Positions 1 to 6,896 of a DNA stretch of 11,765 nucleotides are shown piece by piece (position 1 is the first letter of the stretch; each line of letters opens with the position of its first letter). This DNA comes from Anaerolineales bacterium UBA3001 (GTDB taxonomy: Bacteria > Chloroflexota > Anaerolineae > Anaerolineales > UBA11657): positions 468-12,232 of the forward strand of contig DDZT01000115.1 of NCBI GenBank assembly GCA_002346435.1, read 5' to 3'. The position numbers and the translations under genes were made by a program. The notes beneath the pieces are model-generated. The model was given only the letters and a program-made list of their open reading frames with translations, was not told the origin of the DNA and did no database searches.

Positions 1-27
1 AGCATCTGTGTTTAAAATAATCAGTCA

Positions 28-40
28 CGAATTTGATTCG
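28..40. promoter_or_regulatory. Short palindrome upstream of the methyltransferase
   Basis: CGAAT-TTG-ATTCG is a perfect 5-bp inverted repeat with a 3-nt centre, 56 nt before the methyltransferase start. It could be an operator half-site pair, but it is short and could be chance in AT-rich DNA. I see no convincing promoter between it and the gene. Confidence 0.2.
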
Positions 41-95
41 AGAATTTGCGTGCGTAATGAGCAAACTCTTTTTTCTTGGATAGGAGGTAAAGGTA

Positions 96-812
96 ATGCT
101 TAGAAGGGCGATCAAGGCTGTACTCCGAAATTTTTATAGTTTTGCCATAAGAGGAGAAGAAGAGTCTCCTGGTGCTGGGCGCTGGCGTGATGTGACTGCA
201 CATTTTCACTCGGGTTGGCAGTTGGAGTTGAAGGAATGGATGAGAGTACATAATATCCAAGACGATAACGCATTTAAAACCAAACACGATATGGATAATG
301 CGATTTCCCAGGATATTACCGGAAATGACCCAATTGATTTTATGGAATTCGGTGTTCACAAGGGTGCTGGAATCAAGAGGTGGATGGGTCTTAATGGTAA
401 TCCCGAATCGCGATTTTTTGGATTTGACACGTTTAGCGGGCTACCAGAGGCTTGGGCAGAGCTACCGCAAGGTGGGTTAGATGTTGGGGGTAATATCCCG
501 GTCTCAGATGATGATAGAGTAGAATTTGTGGCAGGACTTTTTCAAGATACTCTAGCACCATTTTTAGAAACTTTTAAACTGAGAAATAGATTAGTCATCC
601 GATTGGATGCCGACCTGTACTCATCAACTTTGTTTGTGCTTGCCTCGTTAGACCGTTTTGTCGATCCAGGTACAATAATTATCTTTGACCAGTTTAGCTA
701 TCTGCCACATGAATTCAGTGCATTTGTAGATTATACGCGCTCGTTCTATCGGGATTACGAGGTGTTTGCGTATACGCATAATCTTTTGAAGATGACGATT
801 ATTATTAAGTAG
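96..812 (+). CDS. TylF/MycF-like SAM-dependent methyltransferase
   Basis: Predicted cytoplasmic class I methyltransferase of the macrocin O-methyltransferase (TylF/MycF) type, 238 aa, close to the usual family length. Visible signatures are the SAM-binding motif EFGVHKGAG at residues 84-92, the family block FDTFSGLPE at 110-118, GLFQDTL at 147-153, and RLDADLYSST at 169-178, whose Asp residues correspond to the metal/sugar-binding region of MycF. The later acidic site reads IIFDQF (195-200), where characterised members tend to have a DD pair, so the metal site may differ. The ATG at 96 has an excellent Shine-Dalgarno TAGGAGGT seven bases upstream. The gene stands alone and converges on the peptidase gene. 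Family members methylate sugar or small-molecule hydroxyls; the substrate here cannot be inferred. The fold is fairly certain, the substrate class is not. Confidence 0.8.
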   Translation: MLRRAIKAVLRNFYSFAIRGEEESPGAGRWRDVTAHFHSGWQLELKEWMRVHNIQDDNAFKTKHDMDNAISQDITGNDPIDFMEFGVHKGAGIKRWMGLNGNPESRFFGFDTFSGLPEAWAELPQGGLDVGGNIPVSDDDRVEFVAGLFQDTLAPFLETFKLRNRLVIRLDADLYSSTLFVLASLDRFVDPGTIIIFDQFSYLPHEFSAFVDYTRSFYRDYEVFAYTHNLLKMTIIIK

Positions 813-886
813 AAGATAGACTATTGAATGTAGCTCCTCTTCGATTGGAATTAGAGGTAGTTAGGGTCTAATCTGGATAGGAATGG

Positions 887-2035
887 TTAGAGTACATGAA
901 TGTCGCGAGTAGATGTATTCAGACTAACTCCACCTTCTTCTGTCACCAGGACAACATCCTCGACTCTGGTGAAACATTTGCCAGAGACCCATATGCTGGG
1001 CTCTACAGTGAAGCACATACCTGATTGCAGAACAGTCGTATCGCCTGGCGCAAGAAAGGGTGGTTCATGCACATCAATTCCAATTCCATGCCCTAATCTA
1101 TGGACGAAGTTTTTTCCGTAACCAGCGTCTTCGATAACAGCTCTAGCTACTTCGTTGGTTTCCTGAGCTGTTATCATGCCAGATTTCATTGATGCAATCC
1201 CATCAGATTGAGACTGTATTACAAGGTCATGTATACGCCGTAGTTCAGCATCAGGGTCTCCACAATACAAGGTTCGTCCAAAATCGCTGACGTAACCATT
1301 TAAAACCACTCCAAAGTCAAAGGCTAGTACTCTGCCTGGTTGTAATTCAGCCATTCCAGCCCGGCTAATGCCCTCAATTGCATCATCAATGCCCGGGCCC
1401 TTAATCATGATGCCGGTAACAAAAGATGAGCCTTCTGTACCATGCTTTAGCATCGCGTCCTCAACTCTAATCATTATGTCTGACTCATTCATTCCATAAC
1501 TCAGGTGCTTTCTTACGTCATCAAATATTTTGTCGGTAGTAGTTGCAGCTTTCCGCATAAGCTCGATCTCATCGGGATCTTTGATTGCCCGCATAGGGGC
1601 AACTATGTCGCAAGTTGAAAGAAAGATAGTGTCAGACGCTATTTTTTGTATCTCATACACACTGGATGCCATGGCTTCTCTAGGGATTCCAATAGTGTTT
1701 CCTGACAGCCCAAATCTTTTTAGTAGATCAGATGCTAATGCAGACACATCTGCGCCGTCGTCAATTTTGACTATATCAGTAATCCAGTGTTTGTCCTGAG
1801 TTTGCTCCACAATATGTTCGTGTGCGAGATAAGGAGATACAAATATGCATTCTGTCTCTGTCACTATTGCGCCATATAGCCAGTCGCCATGCATGTGTCC
1901 TTGAGTTGCGTTTGGCCTTTGACGACGTACTCCAATAAGATATTCCATATCACCGGATGGTGCCAGAAAAGAGCCAGCCCAACCCAGTTTGTTCATCTGA
2001 GACCGGAAATCTTTCAATCGATTTTCGAATTCCAT
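887..2035 (-). CDS. M24 metallopeptidase, Xaa-Pro aminopeptidase-like
   Basis: 382-aa two-domain enzyme: an N-terminal creatinase/prolidase-like domain (about 1-145) and a C-terminal 'pita-bread' catalytic domain (about 150-382). All five dinuclear metal ligands of the M24 family are visible: D240 (AFDFG), D251 (SDFGRT), H316 (RLGHGIG), E345 (TVEPS) and E359 (RVEDVV). H323 in DVHEPP fits the second conserved histidine. It should therefore be an active, Mn/Co-type hydrolase that removes N-terminal residues next to proline, or a related prolidase. No signal peptide is seen, so it is cytoplasmic. The start has an AAGGGA ribosome site at a reasonable distance. It lies 136 nt downstream of AKR1 on the same strand and may be co-transcribed. 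M24 subfamilies (peptidase, prolidase, creatinase) are hard to separate by eye. Confidence 0.9.
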   Translation of the reverse strand: MEFENRLKDFRSQMNKLGWAGSFLAPSGDMEYLIGVRRQRPNATQGHMHGDWLYGAIVTETECIFVSPYLAHEHIVEQTQDKHWITDIVKIDDGADVSALASDLLKRFGLSGNTIGIPREAMASSVYEIQKIASDTIFLSTCDIVAPMRAIKDPDEIELMRKAATTTDKIFDDVRKHLSYGMNESDIMIRVEDAMLKHGTEGSSFVTGIMIKGPGIDDAIEGISRAGMAELQPGRVLAFDFGVVLNGYVSDFGRTLYCGDPDAELRRIHDLVIQSQSDGIASMKSGMITAQETNEVARAVIEDAGYGKNFVHRLGHGIGIDVHEPPFLAPGDTTVLQSGMCFTVEPSIWVSGKCFTRVEDVVLVTEEGGVSLNTSTRDIHVL

Positions 2036-2171
2036 GCTATTTTCCCTTTTATCAAAACGAGAGTAACGAGAAGATATAGGTTTTAGTTGCCATAAATGTG
2101 AAAGTTAGTGAGCCCCTAAGTATGGCTGTGAACCTGATTATTAAGTTTTTTGGATCATGAAAGTCACAATA

Positions 2172-3176
2172 TTACCAACGATACAATGGTGTGCCGAAAT
2201 CAGCTTCATAAAACGGCGAAACATTCGAACCAGGCGGAACTATTTCGTCTATCTTAGCTAGATCGTCGGCAGTAATAGACACATCTATAGCCCCAAGATT
2301 GTCTTCTAATTGTTCCATAGTTCGCGGACCTATAATTGGGCTAGTAACTCCGGGGCGTCCTAAAACCCAAGCAAGCGACAGTTGCGCCATAGTACATCCC
2401 TTTTCAGCAACAATCGGGTCTAATTTATCTACCGCTTCAAAAGCGCCTTGAGTAAGTCGCATTTGCCATGGCTTAGAGTCAGTATCAAGATAACGGCCTT
2501 CCTCCGGCATGTTTTCAGTTCTGTACTTACCAGTTAGTAGTCCGCCGCCGAGTGGGCTCCACGGTATCGTGGATATTCCGTAGGTTTCAGCCATTGGCAA
2601 TAGTTCACGTTCGATGCGTCTATCTAATATGTTGTAGGGCGGTTGCTCGCAAATAAAGCGATTAAGTCCTAACTCTTTTGCAACCCAGAGTGATTCAACC
2701 AATTGCCAGGCCCCAAATGTACTAGATCCAATATAGCGTACCTTGCCTGATTGGATCAGGTCGTCAAGAGCTCGCAGTATCTCGTCTATTGGAGTGTCAG
2801 AGCGGGGTCGGTGAATTTGGTATAGGTCTATATAGTCTGTTTGTAGTCGTTCTAGGCTAGCCTCACACTGTTCAATGATGTGTCTGCGACTTGTGCCAGC
2901 AGCATTAGGATCGTCGTCAGCCATGCGTCCATGTACTTTAGTCGCTAGTACAATCCGACTGCGTTTTCCGTTGCGTTTTAGAGCTTCTCCAGTTACTTCC
3001 TCGGAGCGTCCCCTTGAATAGACATTAGCAGTGTCTAGGAAGTTGATGCCAGCGTCTATTGCTCTATCGACGATGGCATATGAATCTTCAGGTTCAGTAG
3101 TGTTTCCAAAGGTCATACAGCCTAGGCATAATTCACTTACTTTTACTCCAGTACGTCCTAAAGGTCGATATTCCAT
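2172..3176 (-). CDS. Aldo/keto reductase 1
   Basis: 334-aa cytosolic NADPH-dependent oxidoreductase of the aldo/keto reductase superfamily, in the bacterial aryl-alcohol dehydrogenase-like group. The catalytic tetrad is complete: D48 (FLDTAN), Y53 (VYSRGRS), K80 (LATK) and H122 (LYQIHRP). The family's N-terminal pattern VKVSELCLGCMTFG is at 11-24, and a C-terminal block PIIGPRTMEQLEDNLGA is present. It probably reduces aldehydes or ketones, or oxidises sugars/aryl alcohols; the substrate is unknown. The ATG has AGGAG eight bases upstream, and an extended -10 (TGG-TATACT) lies about 40 nt upstream. It is a close paralogue of the plus-strand reductase at 4458-5468: 50 of the first 60 residues are identical by direct count. 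The M24 gene follows on the same strand. Confidence 0.93.
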   Translation of the reverse strand: MEYRPLGRTGVKVSELCLGCMTFGNTTEPEDSYAIVDRAIDAGINFLDTANVYSRGRSEEVTGEALKRNGKRSRIVLATKVHGRMADDDPNAAGTSRRHIIEQCEASLERLQTDYIDLYQIHRPRSDTPIDEILRALDDLIQSGKVRYIGSSTFGAWQLVESLWVAKELGLNRFICEQPPYNILDRRIERELLPMAETYGISTIPWSPLGGGLLTGKYRTENMPEEGRYLDTDSKPWQMRLTQGAFEAVDKLDPIVAEKGCTMAQLSLAWVLGRPGVTSPIIGPRTMEQLEDNLGAIDVSITADDLAKIDEIVPPGSNVSPFYEADFGTPLYRW

Positions 3177-3217
3177 GATCTACACTCCTAAGGGTAGCTG
3201 CACGCTTTTGTTACGTT

Positions 3218-3226
3218 AGTATACCA
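3218..3226 (-). promoter_or_regulatory. Extended -10 promoter for AKR1
   Basis: On the minus strand this reads TGG-TATACT, an extended -10 element. The best -35 position at 17 nt (TATGTT) is poor, as expected when an extended -10 carries the promoter. Transcription would start near 3211, giving a leader of about 35 nt before the AKR1 ATG. Confidence 0.45.
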
Positions 3227-3315
3227 AAGGCGGTAAATTTAACATAAAAATGGGCTTGTATCATGCAAGTTGTAAGTATTTATCACTCACTACAATGCGC
3301 ATAGGCATACATGCG

Positions 3316-3696
3316 CTAGCTTGATATTGATGTTCCAGTAATACTAAATCGCATCAGAGAGCCAGGTTTTACGTTGTTAGTGTCGAACCAACCTAGGTTT
3401 ACCTCAAGTGCGTAACGTACTGCGACTGGACTTCGGTGTATTTTTGATGTTTGTGGATGCATATCGGCTATATGTACTATTTGTCTATTAGTGTTGATAA
3501 AGGCGACGGAAAGTGGTAGATATGTATTTTTCATCCACATTGATGCTCGATAAGCTAGAGGATAAATGAATAACATACCGTGATTCTGGCCAAGTTCTCG
3601 CCGGTCCATAAGTCCGCGCATGTGTTCGGCAGGTGTTTTTGCTAGCTCTACCTGGATCTTATGTCCGTCTACTGTTATTGATGTCTTTTCCATCAT
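3316..3696 (-). CDS. DUF192 (UPF0127) family protein
   Basis: 126-aa small beta-barrel domain protein of unknown biochemical role. The family landmarks are in order: RGLMDR near the N-terminus, the GMLFIY block, SMWMKNTYLPLSVAFI in the centre, and RYALEVNLGWF near the C-terminus followed by a Gly-Ser turn and a hydrophobic strand. Many family members carry a signal peptide or lipobox, but this one starts directly with the domain, so it is probably cytoplasmic or only the core survives. Two consecutive ATG codons (3696 and 3693) are possible starts. I see no Shine-Dalgarno before either, unlike most neighbours, so translation may be coupled or leaderless. It lies between the EamA gene (49 nt away) and AKR1 on the same strand. 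Confidence 0.85.
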   Translation of the reverse strand: MMEKTSITVDGHKIQVELAKTPAEHMRGLMDRRELGQNHGMLFIYPLAYRASMWMKNTYLPLSVAFINTNRQIVHIADMHPQTSKIHRSPVAVRYALEVNLGWFDTNNVKPGSLMRFSITGTSISS

Positions 3697-3745
3697 AGTT
3701 TGGGATAGATAGTATCCGATATAGTAATTAATGTTGGTAAGTAAT

Positions 3746-4162
3746 TCAACGTGTTAGTAGTATCAATGCAATAACTGAAAAACCTAACCCTGAAAGTTTT
3801 GTTAGTGTAAGAGGTTCCTTGAAAATCATGTAAGATAAGACCACCGGGATTACTACCTGCAGGCTTGTTATGGGAAAGATTGTACTTCCATCTCCTCCGT
3901 TAGCAAGTGCAGTATAAACAGTGTAAAAAGCGATGCATCCTAGTATTCCACCTGCAAGGCCGAGTGTGACAGAGAATGGAGTAAATAACATGGGTTCTTT
4001 GGCGTTGTTTTGAACTATGAAGATCAGAATGAAATAGGGCAAAGAGGTTAGTAGCAAATAAGTTGGAAAATGTATTTGATTTTCAGTTGCTATTTTATTG
4101 CTAAATGATGCAAGGCCAGCGCAGGCCATTGAAATTGTAGCAAGTATTATCGTGTTGTTCAT
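3746..4162 (-). CDS. Half-size EamA/DMT-family membrane transporter
   Basis: 138-aa integral membrane protein with one EamA-type domain, about half the size of the usual 10-TM drug/metabolite transporters. Hydrophobic segments lie at roughly 4-22, 33-50, 64-85, 96-114 and 120-137. The C-terminal EamA hallmark is clear: IFPITSLQVVIPVVLSYMIF, then KEPLT and a final helix. Single-domain members are thought to act as dimers, possibly dual-topology, like EmrE-type small transporters; that is family knowledge, not shown here. The ATG has GGAG five bases upstream. It is the first of four minus-strand genes and diverges from AKR2. The substrate is unknown. Confidence 0.82.
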   Translation of the reverse strand: MNNTIILATISMACAGLASFSNKIATENQIHFPTYLLLTSLPYFILIFIVQNNAKEPMLFTPFSVTLGLAGGILGCIAFYTVYTALANGGDGSTIFPITSLQVVIPVVLSYMIFKEPLTLTKLSGLGFSVIALILLTR

Positions 4163-4349
4163 TCTGTCTCCATAAGCAATTTTTGTAGTATTTATTAAAT
4201 TGTACAGTCAGTAAGGGTAATGTACTACGAGTTTAGTGATTGCACCATCCTTTGCGAAGACTTTGCTGGTTTTTGGGTTTAGGTAGTTGCATATCCCTGT
4301 AAACATAAGTAGACTAATATTAGAATAGTTGCTAAATGCATTGTTTGAT

Positions 4350-4397
4350 TGATGTAAATAAGATGTTTAGAGTTGATGTAAATAAGATGTTGAGAGT
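4350..4397. repeat. Tandem 24-nt direct repeat (two copies, 23/24 identical)
   Basis: Copy one is 4350-4373 and copy two 4374-4397, directly abutting. The unit starts TGATGTAAATAAGATGTT and ends AGAGT, with a single T/G difference. It ends 14 nt upstream of the AKR2 -35 box. A period near two helical turns would put two bound proteins on nearly the same DNA face, which suits a regulator-binding array, but replication slippage is an equal explanation. Confidence 0.85.
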
Positions 4398-4411
4398 ATT
4401 GGTTGGATGTT

Positions 4412-4440
4412 TTGAATGAACGGGAAGTACTAGTTATAGT
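4412..4440 (+). promoter_or_regulatory. Sigma-70-type promoter for the AKR2 operon
   Basis: TTGAAT (4412-4417), a 17-nt spacer, and TATAGT (4435-4440). Transcription would start near 4447, right at the AKR2 ribosome site, so the leader is very short. A palindrome, AGTTA-TAG-TAACT (4432-4444), covers the -10 and could be an operator. Confidence 0.6.
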
Positions 4441-4457
4441 AACTGACAGGTGAGAGT

Positions 4458-5468
4458 ATGGAATATCGATCTTTAGGTAGAACTGGAGTTAAAGTCAGCA
4501 AATTGTGTTTAGGGTGCCTTACTTTTGGTGCGGCTACAGAGCCAGAAGATTCCTATAATATGGTTGATAGAGCTATCGATGCCGGCATAAATTTCCTGGA
4601 TACAGCCAATCAATATAGTTTGGGAAAGTCAGAGGAGGTTACCGGTCAGGCACTTAAGCGAAATGGCAAACGCGATCGCATTGTTTTGGCGACCAAGGTG
4701 TTTAGGGCGATGTCAGAAGACGATCCTAATGCTGCTGGGGCAAGTAGAAGACACATTATCGAGCAGTGTGAAGCAAGTTTAAGAAGGCTCCAAACTGACT
4801 ACATAGATCTATATCAAATCCATAGGGCAAGCGTAGATGTGCCAATTGATGAAACATTGAGGGCGCTGGATGATTTGGTGACATCAGGTAAGGTCAGGTA
4901 TATTGGCAGTACCACTTTTCCGGCTTGGAAAATTGTAGAATCATTATGGGTGTCCAAGGAGCATGGTTTCAACAGGTTTGTTTCTGAGCAACCCCCATAC
5001 AATTTATTGGATCGGCGGATCGAGCGCGAGGTAATACCTATGGCGCAGACTTATGGGTTTGGGATCATGCCTTGGAGTCCGATCGCTGGCGGATTGTTAA
5101 CGGGCAAATATCGTAAAGGTAAAATGCCTGTACATGGGCGTTATAACGATATGTCGGGCAAGCCTTGGCTAGAGGCCACTTTCACTACGGGAGCGCTTGA
5201 TGCTGTGGAACAGTTGATACCAATCGCGGAGTCAAAGTCGTGTACTATGGCTCAGTTTGCGCTGGGTTGGGTGATGAATAGACCGGCAGTCACGAGTCCT
5301 ATCATAGGTCCGCGAACTATGGAGCAACTAGAGGATAATCTTGGGGCACTTGAGATATCGTTCACACAGGAGGAACTAGACAAAATAGATATCATTATTC
5401 CACCCGGAAGAATGATATCACCGTTTAATCGTGATGAGGGTTTTGGTCCACATATATATAGATGGTAG
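4458..5468 (+). CDS. Aldo/keto reductase 2
   Basis: 336-aa NADPH-dependent aldo/keto reductase, a close paralogue of AKR1 and in the opposite orientation. The tetrad is intact at the same positions: D48, Y53, K80 and H122. The differences lie mainly in the loops that usually shape the substrate pocket: 84-87, 123-129 (ASVDVP against PRSDTP) and around residues 208-225. The two enzymes may thus differ in substrate. An AGGTGAG ribosome site precedes the ATG and overlaps the predicted transcription start. The protein ends in a YRW tail shared with AKR1. It heads a plus-strand run of six genes with redox functions; the next gene starts 27 nt downstream. Confidence 0.93.
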   Translation: MEYRSLGRTGVKVSKLCLGCLTFGAATEPEDSYNMVDRAIDAGINFLDTANQYSLGKSEEVTGQALKRNGKRDRIVLATKVFRAMSEDDPNAAGASRRHIIEQCEASLRRLQTDYIDLYQIHRASVDVPIDETLRALDDLVTSGKVRYIGSTTFPAWKIVESLWVSKEHGFNRFVSEQPPYNLLDRRIEREVIPMAQTYGFGIMPWSPIAGGLLTGKYRKGKMPVHGRYNDMSGKPWLEATFTTGALDAVEQLIPIAESKSCTMAQFALGWVMNRPAVTSPIIGPRTMEQLEDNLGALEISFTQEELDKIDIIIPPGRMISPFNRDEGFGPHIYRW

Positions 5469-5495
5469 TTGTCATTTTCCTGATCTGGGTAAATC

Positions 5496-5993
5496 ATGAT
5501 AAAACGATGCCTAGAGGTTGAGATAAACTCTATATTGGCCGTAATAAACGATGCGGCTCAAGCTTATCATGGAGTGATACCGCGGGTGTCATCGCACGAT
5601 TCCTATATGGATAGAGATGAATTGAGCAAGGAAATTCGATCGGGCGTTCAGTTTTGGGGCTATTATGTGGAGGAAAACCTTGTGGGTGTTATGGGTATCC
5701 AGGACAAACAAGATGTTACTCTTATACGACATGCTTATGTGCGCACTAGCAAACGTCGGAGCGGGGTGGGCACTAAGTTACTTGAGTGGCTAGAGGAAAG
5801 ATCTAAAAAGCCGATGCTTATTGGAACTTGGGCCAACGCTAAATGGGCGATAGATTTTTATAAGAAAAATGGTTACACTCTAGTTTCGGCAGAAGAACGT
5901 GGTATGCTTTTGGAAAAATACTGGACGGTATCTGCCTCACAGGCTGAAGCTTCAGTAGTATTGGCGGATTCAAAGTGGATAAGGAGTGGTTGA
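5496..5993 (+). CDS. GNAT-family N-acetyltransferase
   Basis: 165-aa acetyltransferase of the GNAT fold. The acetyl-CoA pyrophosphate loop (motif A) is RRSGVG at 87-92 with the following helix TKLLEWLEE. The conserved helix AIDFYKKNGY at 118-127 precedes the last core strands. A C-terminal block with SVVLADSKW (153-161) is, from memory, typical of a common uncharacterised GNAT subgroup. The acceptor (amine, amino acid or protein) cannot be told. The ATG at 5496 has only a weak GGGT upstream, so it may be read mainly from AKR2 mRNA. Its TGA stop overlaps the start of the glutaredoxin gene (TGATG), which implies translational coupling and a shared role. Confidence 0.87.
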   Translation: MIKRCLEVEINSILAVINDAAQAYHGVIPRVSSHDSYMDRDELSKEIRSGVQFWGYYVEENLVGVMGIQDKQDVTLIRHAYVRTSKRRSGVGTKLLEWLEERSKKPMLIGTWANAKWAIDFYKKNGYTLVSAEERGMLLEKYWTVSASQAEASVVLADSKWIRSG

Positions 5994-6241
5994 TGAACGA
6001 GATTGTAATGTACGGTACGACGTGGTGTAATGACTGTACGCGTGCTAAGCGTTTCTTTGAAAGAAATAACGTGAACTACAAATGGATCAATATCGATCAT
6101 GAAGATGAGTATGTTGATTATGTGATGGGTGTGAACGATGGACTCAGGATCGTGCCAACCATTGTTTTTGCAGATGGAACGGTGTTGGCGGAACCATCTG
6201 ATCGTGATCTTGCTTTGAAGTTGGAGCTGGATGATAAATGA
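5993..6241 (+). CDS. Glutaredoxin / mycoredoxin-like thiol reductase
   Basis: 82-aa thioredoxin-fold protein. The active site is W11-C12-N-D-C15, followed by the basic helix TRAKRFF. The cis-proline loop is V54-P55 in RIVPTIVF, and DGT then EPSD follow as in mycoredoxin/NrdH-like glutaredoxins. It should reduce protein disulfides or mixed disulfides with a low-molecular-weight thiol; the electron donor is unknown. I chose the ATG at 5993 over an upstream in-frame GTG at 5975 because AAGGAG sits six bases before it and because it overlaps the GNAT stop. Its own stop overlaps the next start in an ATGA. Sitting two genes before msrB, it could help recycle that enzyme. Confidence 0.88.
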   Translation: MNEIVMYGTTWCNDCTRAKRFFERNNVNYKWINIDHEDEYVDYVMGVNDGLRIVPTIVFADGTVLAEPSDRDLALKLELDDK

Positions 6242-6435
6242 GTGCGAGGCGTCGGTTTTTACGCTGGCTGGCCGGCAAGACTGTGGAGAAAGGGTCAGAT
6301 GGGAAATCTAAGGAGGATCTTCCCAAACCCACTGGGGACACAAGTGCAATTGAAGCGTCTGCTGAAAATGACAGGGAACTTATAAGTAATGTTGATCGAG
6401 TAGCCCCATTCTTAGAGAGCAGTCAACGTGAATGA
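6238..6435 (+). CDS. 65-aa hypothetical protein, coupled to glutaredoxin
   Basis: Unrecognised small protein. The N-terminal 15 residues are strongly basic (MSARRRFLRWLAGK), and the rest is polar, rich in Ser, Glu, Lys and Pro, and probably disordered. It has no cysteine and no membrane span. The RRRFLRW start could be an amphipathic membrane- or nucleic-acid-binding helix; it does not continue into a hydrophobic region, so it is not a Tat signal. Support for its being real is the ATGA overlap with the glutaredoxin stop and its place inside the operon; there is no strong Shine-Dalgarno of its own. Confidence 0.6.
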   Translation: MSARRRFLRWLAGKTVEKGSDGKSKEDLPKPTGDTSAIEASAENDRELISNVDRVAPFLESSQRE

Positions 6436-6468
6436 TTAATATGGCGAATTAATATACGGAGTTTATTG

Positions 6469-6861
6469 ATGACAAAAAATATTAAGAGCGAAAACGATTT
6501 GCGGCAGCAGTTAACCGCTGAACAATATCGAGTGACCCAAGGATGTGAAACTGAAGCACCTTTCAGTGGGGAATATTACTATTGTGACGACTATGGGATA
6601 TACAAATGTGTTTGTTGTGGTAACAAGTTATTTAAGTCAGACACGAAATATGATTCGGGATCAGGTTGGCCTAGTTTTTATGAGCCTATAGAAGAGTCGA
6701 ACATAAAGACTAGATCAGATGACAGTCACGGCATGAGTAGAGTTGAAGTTGTATGTGGCGAATGTGATGCCCATCTCGGGCACGTGTTTCCTGATGGTCC
6801 ACAACCAACAGGCGTTCGGTACTGCGTAAACTCAGCTTCACTTAATTTACAACGAAACTGA
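6469..6861 (+). CDS. msrB: Peptide-methionine (R)-S-oxide reductase
   Basis: 130-aa MsrB, the enzyme that reduces the R epimer of methionine sulfoxide in proteins. The catalytic cysteine is C119 in RYCVNSASL. The structural zinc site is intact: C47 and C50 (YKCVCC) and C96 and C99 (VCGECDAHLGHVFPDG). The substrate loop GSGWPSFYEP is at 64-73. No cysteine is present at the common resolving position in that loop, but C26 lies just before TEAPFSGEY, where some MsrB proteins keep an alternative recycling cysteine. The ATG at 6469 is preferred over the TTG three bases upstream, because GGAG is seven bases before it. It lies downstream of a glutaredoxin, which fits a repair module. Confidence 0.95.
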   Translation: MTKNIKSENDLRQQLTAEQYRVTQGCETEAPFSGEYYYCDDYGIYKCVCCGNKLFKSDTKYDSGSGWPSFYEPIEESNIKTRSDDSHGMSRVEVVCGECDAHLGHVFPDGPQPTGVRYCVNSASLNLQRN

Positions 6862-6896
6862 TTTTCGTAGACACCCATAGGATGCTTGAGTAATAT

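Larger units (their letters stand above)
4163..4457. other. Divergent intergenic region between EamA and AKR2
   Basis: These 295 nt contain no credible open reading frame. They hold a tandem 24-nt repeat (4350-4397), a palindrome and a plus-strand promoter for AKR2 (both listed separately). No clear minus-strand promoter for the EamA gene stands out, though the AT-rich stretch just upstream of its ribosome site (about 4175-4205) could hold one. Confidence 0.6.

Noticed and set aside
21..359. 112-codon minus-strand frame over the methyltransferase start
   Set aside because: Overlaps the clearly real methyltransferase and shows no motif.
813..886. Bidirectional terminator between the methyltransferase and peptidase genes
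   Set aside because: Only a CCTCT/AGAGG pair of 5 bp with a 12-nt loop and no T-tract.
4350..4397. CRISPR-like repeat
   Set aside because: Only two directly abutting copies, with no spacer and no cas genes.
5975..5992. GTG start for the glutaredoxin, adding six residues
   Set aside because: It would place the AAGGAG ribosome site inside the gene; ATG 5993 has ideal spacing and overlaps the preceding stop.
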